64,000 nt of DNA from positions 14,389,570-14,453,569 of the forward strand of contig NC_088300.1 of assembly GCF_032854445.1 (NCBI RefSeq). Direction: 5' to 3'. The position numbers and the translations under genes are program-made. This document shows positions 58,701 through 64,000 of this stretch, piece by piece (position 1 is the first letter of the stretch; every line of letters begins with the position of its first letter). The notes under the pieces were generated by a model that did no database searches, had not been told where the DNA came from, and saw only the letters and a list, made by a program, of their open reading frames with translations. Origin of the DNA: Liolophura sinensis (taxonomy: Eukaryota; Mollusca; Polyplacophora; Chitonida; Chitonidae).

Positions 58701-61700
58701 GGACTAATCTTCTAGTATTTGAAAGAAAAAATCTCAAACACAAAACTGTCACCACAGTAACAATGGACTCTCATTTCAAATATAAATGATTTCTACACTT
58801 TTCTTTTCTTGAAACGACTGATTCTCAAAGTGAGTGACACTGAACATTGCCTATAATATATACTCTTGTACAAGATGACGTCACCATGAGCAATCACAGA
58901 GGAAGTACGCTTACGCTGTAACTTGCATTTACTATGACAGAAGCTGTTTTTCACTCGCGACTGCAAGTTACATATACATGTATCTACTGGCCAGGTTGAT
59001 AAATTTCCAATATCCACTCTAGTTAACAGCCGCAAGTGACATTATCTAATTCTAACGCTCCAAACCGTGCGTATAAACAACGGGAAAAAGCTCACTAAAC
59101 CGTTTAACGAAAGTAGGTCCACAAGATGTATTTATTTACGTATTTATTAGATTGGTTTTATGCCGTACTCAAAACTATTTCACTTACACGGCCGCGACCA
59201 GCATTATGGTGCTAGGAAACTGCGGGCAGAGCGCGGGAGAAACCCACGATCATCCGTCGGTTGCTGAAAGCCCTTTCCCACGTATGGCCGGAGAAGAAGT
59301 CAGCACTCTCACCAATGACTCAGCTCATTGGTGAGAGACACCTGAGTCATTGCGCCGCGTTGGTGTGCTAACCATCTCGGTCACGGAGGCCCAGACGACC
59401 CAAGATGTAAATGTGATACATACCTTAAGACCTTCACACAACGCTACAGCACTTCGTCTTCGAATTTTGTTCCAACTTAGATCAAGGTCCTCAATGCCGT
59501 CATTCTCAGCTGAGGGCAATACATGGAAATAATATCAATATTTGACTTCATTCTTGCTTACTCGTTTGCTTTACTTCCTTCACTGATTCAGTGAATAAAT
59601 GGAATACATGTATATTCAATACCAGATTGATTTGGATGGGGTATATATGACATAAGACATCAGTTTCAACATTATATATTGGTCAGAACACAATGTGCTA
59701 ACATCGGAACGATTCCAGATCTTCACAAATCTGATCGCTTGTGAAGATTTTTATCGTTGAAAATTTTTCGTCCCGCGAACTTAACATGTGCTTCCTTGTA
59801 CACTGGAGTAAAAGGTTTTTATTTATAATGTTTTAAATTATTTTCCCCATTCCACGTGCCCAAGATGACTATGTAAAGCTGTCGTATGCTAATTGTAGCT
59901 ATACCAGGAAAACACTTGTTAAATACATATATGTAGCCAGCATAGCAGTTAGAGTTATGTCGGCCTAACAACATACCGCTTTACTGAATAGGGTGAGAGG
60001 CAGGATAAAAAGCAATATGGAATTTACACCATTGCAATATCCCTTCTTTGTACTTCAGGGTAACCGCGCTTGACAGATACCGTTGACACCACGCCGTAGA
60101 ACGATGAGTGTAATTGCACCATTTACAGCGCAATACCTTCTTGTCTGAGGCTATAGGCACACAGATACTTGTACCCAGCTTCAGGTATTGACTATCTTCA
60201 GGAATAGGATGCTTAGTGTAATACCGTTATTCTCATTAACTCAAGTTCAGACCGCAATGATAGCTGAGTTCAACTCCTGTTCAAATCTGAATGAGTTCAT
60301 GCGAGAGACTTTAGTGGGAAGGTGTGTGGGGGGGGGGGGGCAATCTTCCTACTACCTCATCTGGCTTTCATGTAGCAAGGGGACAGGCCGGCACTGATCG
60401 GGTCTGTGCATTGTGTCTTATGGTGTGTAATAATTGGTAATGTGACTGATGATTGGTGTCTTATAATTGATGTCAATGTGACTGGTGGTGTATTATATTT
60501 GCTAATGTGACTGATGGTGTGTTATAATTGGTAATGTGACTGATGGTGTGCTATAACTAGCAATGCGGCTGATGTCAGTGTGACTGTTGGTGTTTGTTAT
60601 ATTTGGTAATGTGACTGATGGTGTCTTATAACTGGTAATGTGACTGATGGTGTCTTATAACTGGTAATGCGGCTGATGTCAGTGTGACTGTTGGTGTTTG
60701 TTATATTTGGTAATGTGACTGATGGTGTCTTATAACTGGTAATGTGACTGATGGTGTCTTATAACTGGTAATGCGGCTGATATCAGTGTGACTGCTGGTG
60801 TGTTATAACCGTCATGGTGTTCAGTGAGAGGGTATTGTAAATATAATGGGGCGAGAAAAAAGGGCCATCCAGCACATTTGCCAGCTGAAATCAATCGCAC
60901 ACATTTGCGATCCCCTGCGTGTTGCCCATACATTGCGAGCATCAAAAATGCATAATAGCTATCAACAATTATAATGCCTTAAAGGAGAAGAAAACATAAA
61001 AACGATGCAAAATCAGATGAAAGAGTGTCAAATCTTGTTTGCAAATGTGATCTTTTTAATATTTTCTAGGATTTTTTTTTCAAGAGAAAAGGAAAGAAAA
61101 AGAAAAAAGTATTTGAAAATATTTTTGTATGGTGGGTATTTGGGACAAACTTTTGGTATTTATCGTTTTTGCGTAATAATGTTCTAAATAAGGATGTGAT
61201 GCTTGTCTAATAAATTTATTTGAATGTACATTTGTTGTTTATATCGAAACATATGCATTTAACCTAAATTATGATAATATTTATCAACATATTAAAAAAT
61301 AAATACGATCCAAATTGAGGTTTAATACATTTGTTAGCTGAAAAGAACAATTCTAGCGCAAAAATATTTATTAAACCTGTGTTACATCCCCATTTATGAC
61401 ATTATTAAACAAAGACTATAAATACCAAAAGGTGGTTTCAAATACTAGTACCCACCATACAAAAATTATTTTCAAGTGTCTTTTTCTCCTTAAGGAAAAA
61501 TCGCAAAAAACAATTAAGACCACATTTAAGAATAACTTTTCGTACTCTGAACTGTATGTCATTTTTATGACCTTCAAGGAAACAGGAGGAAGCTGAAGAA
61601 ACAAATAATGGTCTTTCGAACGATACAGTTTTATCTGTGAGCTAAACCCACAAAAAACAAAAACGTTTTTATTCATCACTGTGAAAACTTCTGGAAAAGC

Positions 61701-63367
61701 ACAGTATGTTTTGATATTTCATGAAATGACAGTGTACACTTACCAATTACACGACCCAAACTCTTTCCGGCTTTGTCTCCGAGGTCGTTGTTGCCTAAAT
61801 TGAGGACGGTCAAATTCCCGTTGTCCTGAGAATAGTACAGAAAATGCACTTAAAATTTACTACGAAATATTTTGTTAAGCCATAATCACCTATTCGTTCA
61901 TTCATTCAGTCATTCTGTATGTATAGAAAGACAGCCTGATGATGTTATTCTGTCATTTGGTTAATTAGCATTTGCGTAGCGTTAACACGAAATCAAGTAC
62001 CACGTCTACCAATTTAGATCTAATCCTACAACTCATGGATGTTGCGACGGAGTATCAAGCCACTAAATATGCACGTCCGCTTGGATAAAATTGAGATGGA
62101 TCTATTTCAACATTTCAGCGCTAATCAAGGTTTCGACTCACCTAAGGCACAACCAATAAATACTTACCAACAGACCTGATTCCAATTCTTCCGCACACGA
62201 ATCCCCTATAGAGTTCTCTGTATAAAGGATATATTCACACATATCAACACATGAAATATGTTTTCCACTGATCAGCATAAGCTGGATTTATTCATCTAGA
62301 AAATAAGTTTATATTAGATGTTTGTGTTTAGGTATTCTATACATCCATATTTTCTATACACTTGGAAATGTCAACTTGATGCAAAGGACAACTAAAGCAT
62401 TTCGTTGTCTTCACAACATCAGTACTAACGTTACAAACGCTTCTTAAAATGTAAACCACAAACTGACAAGTATCAACTGATCTCTGATTTTCTCGGGTAA
62501 CTGAGCTGGAAATTTGTTTAGATTGTAATTTTCGAAGCAGGCACATATTTGTTTCCTATATTGTTTTCTTTTCCATTCATACACACGTCATGAAAGCATA
62601 ACAATATATATAGCTTTGTGGAAAAGTGAATAGAACGACCATCATTGTTTGCCAACCTGATAAGTCTAATGTCATTAGTGTTGTGTTTAAATGCAGCATC
62701 TCAAAGAAGTACCGGGCTCCCTCACTACCCAGCTTGTTCTGTGACACTATCTGAAAACATAATAAACCAGGCAGTCGATGAATTATATTGTTTATTGCAT
62801 AAAACAGAAACAATCAGTGCTTTGTTGGAATGACAGTTTATTTCTTGGAAGCAAAACAATCAGAATTATTTTTATTTCTTCTTAACTGAATGAAAAAGCC
62901 TTAAGCAAATTAAATTACTTCTTTGATTATTTTTTCATGCCAACGACCATTGACCAGTTATCAACGAACTTTGCGACGTGTTATCGAGAGACCGTCCTGC
63001 TTTGGAAACCCGGAGAATGTAAACACACAACAACCTTGTATAAATTACCATTCATGGATTATTCCTCCCAGACGAAATAAACAATAAGGCCGGTTTTTAA
63101 ACCAAATCACCTCAGCTATTAAGCCTGCGTTATAATGCATCAGGCGACAGTTTCTATTATTCCACGTTCTTTGTGTTTCAATTCTATTACCCAGACTTAG
63201 TGGGATGAGGGACACAGAAAAGTAGAAAAGAACTGACTCAACTGGCGTTCCATACATACCAGCTCTGTAATGTACAAGTTCTCCTTTAACATGTCCGCTA
63301 TAGCCCGACCACCAGCCTCCTCCAGCCAGTTGTCAGCCAGATCCAGAAAGTTCACAGACGTGTTTGT
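55714..63367 (-). CDS. LRRC74-like leucine-rich repeat protein, 3' part (continues beyond the window)
   Basis: Minus-strand exons: 63260-63367, 62657-62750, 62168-62217, 61744-61825, 59424-59509, 58068-58262, 57199-57291, 55714-55857; 852 bp, 284 codons with TAG stop, all phases agree. Lengths 108, 94, 50, 168 (split 82+86) and 195 repeat those of the LRR exons of the gene at 20.8-31.8 kb, so the two are paralogues. LRR units are clear (for example NFLDLADNWLEEAGGRAIADM, RLRRLSLAYNGLGNEGAITL). The C-terminus (RIEVNKEFVIREQEVVEAKK, then GLQLENYVIKGPPKR) has no EF-hand. The donor of exon 62657-62750 is GTTGGC, weaker than the rest. Exons for the N-terminal cap and start should lie past 64000. 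Introns hold a 29-bp minisatellite and a SINE next to a splice site. A candidate AATAAA on the minus strand lies near 55587-55592. Confidence 0.87.
59131..59400 (-). mobile_element. SINE family A, near full length, beside a splice site
   Basis: Reverse-strand copy with tail (TTTATTTACG...) at the low end and head (CTCGGTCACGGAGGCC on plus) at the high end. The 9-bp target duplication CAAGATGTA occurs at 59122-59130 and 59401-59409. It ends about 13 bp past the target duplication from the 5' splice site of the LRR exon 59424-59509. Part of the head is a local inverted duplication (CTCACCAATGA/TCATTGGTGAG). Confidence 0.88.
60414..60805. repeat. Minisatellite with higher-order structure
   Basis: The basic unit is about 29 bp (GGTAATGTGACTGATGGTGT, then CTTATAACT). 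A block of about 109 bp made of four variant units occurs at least twice (about 60575-60683 and 60684-60792) almost unchanged. It is in the LRR gene intron between exons 61744-61825 and 59424-59509. Confidence 0.9.
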
Positions 63368-63727
63368 CTACAAAGGGACATCACTCTCAATGACATTTCA
63401 TCATGCGACTTTCATTTAATTTAATCTTTATGTAAAGGCACCCAGCAGCGCATTTAATGCTTGGTATAACAGATTTACCTTGAAGCATTATTTACGTATA
63501 GTCTTGAAACCAACCGTAGTCTGCATAATTTCCTGAAACAGAATAAAGTTTATTCTGCATGATCATCGTATATTGGAAAGATTATTCTGCCTGAACATTG
63601 CTTTTTAGAAAGGGGTGTTTAAAGCAGAAAACCTGCTTTATATGATGGGGTAGCTTCTCAAGGGAGCTTTTATAAAGCCTTTGAATTGTGACAAACCAAA
63701 GGATGAGGGAACAAGTATATAGGTTTT

Positions 63728-64000
63728 AAGTTAAGGTGGTTAAAGCGTTGGCCTTGAAGTCGGGAGAAGCACGAGATCAAACCCTGGTCGAATCATACCA
63801 AATACTTCAAAAATGGTACATGTTGCTTCCTCGTTTGGTGCTCTGCACTGAGAGGCTAGAGCAAAAGAAGCATGACTGGTTGGCTCGGTGTCAGGATAAT
63901 GTGACTGGGAGGGGTGTCATATTTGGTGTCTGCGGCACGATACGTCAGTGGCGGCAGCACTCTGACGGCATGGACTCGCATTGCCACAAGAAGACACAAT
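63728..64000 (+). mobile_element. tRNA-derived SINE, family C (runs off the window)
   Basis: AAGGTGGTTAAAGCGTTGGC and GAGATCAAACCCTGGTCG form a tRNA-like head; the body has GCACTGAGAGGCTAGAGCAA, GAAGCATGACTGGTTGG and GATAATGTGACTGGGAGGGG. It probably continues past 64000. Confidence 0.75.

Noticed and set aside
59715-59752. Hairpin GATCTTCACAA ... TTGTGAAGAT
   Set aside because: A short 10-bp stem in an AT-rich intron with no U tract, loop motif or gene end to give it meaning.

Overview
The window looks like animal nuclear DNA, most likely from a mollusc and plausibly a gastropod. It is AT-rich, with large introns carrying GT/AG splice sites, many tRNA-derived SINEs, MITEs, minisatellites and microsatellites, and lineage-expanded neural receptor genes. 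The species is inferred, not shown. I see no rRNA, functional tRNA, CRISPR array, bacterial operon or retroviral remnant.

Five host genes can be assembled exon by exon. (1) 9082-11790, minus: the 3' part of an ionotropic glutamate receptor (four exons, last 432 residues), with an unusual Trp at the pore Q/R site. (2) 20808-31844, minus: a complete LRRC74-like gene (11 coding exons, 623 aa) with ribonuclease-inhibitor-type LRRs followed by two EF-hands. (3) 34560-44982, plus, and (4) 48720-53188, plus: tandem nicotinic acetylcholine receptor-like subunit genes (480 and 481 aa, seven coding exons each, with the classic 45-bp and 110-bp exons). (5) 55714-63367, minus: the 3' part of a second LRRC74-like gene whose exon lengths and phases match gene 2. 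The two receptor genes therefore sit between two antiparallel LRRC74 paralogues. All assemblies were checked for reading-frame continuity across the splice sites.

The space between and inside the genes is mostly repeats. A tRNA-derived SINE (family A here, about 260-270 bp) has around 15 copies or fragments; three are near full length with clear target-site duplications. Two other SINE families (B, C), a Tc1-like transposon with a broken DD34D transposase, two MITEs, a 3.6-kb terminal-inverted-repeat element filling most of intron 1 of the first receptor gene, several low-copy repeat families and at least eight minisatellite arrays fill the rest.

The points most worth following are the divergence of the two receptor twins concentrated in agonist-binding loop C, the 3.6-kb element with its subterminal motifs and an exon-like reading frame of unknown identity, a nested insertion history that can be read against an empty site in the window, and two unrecognised open frames that look coding but lack a clear gene.
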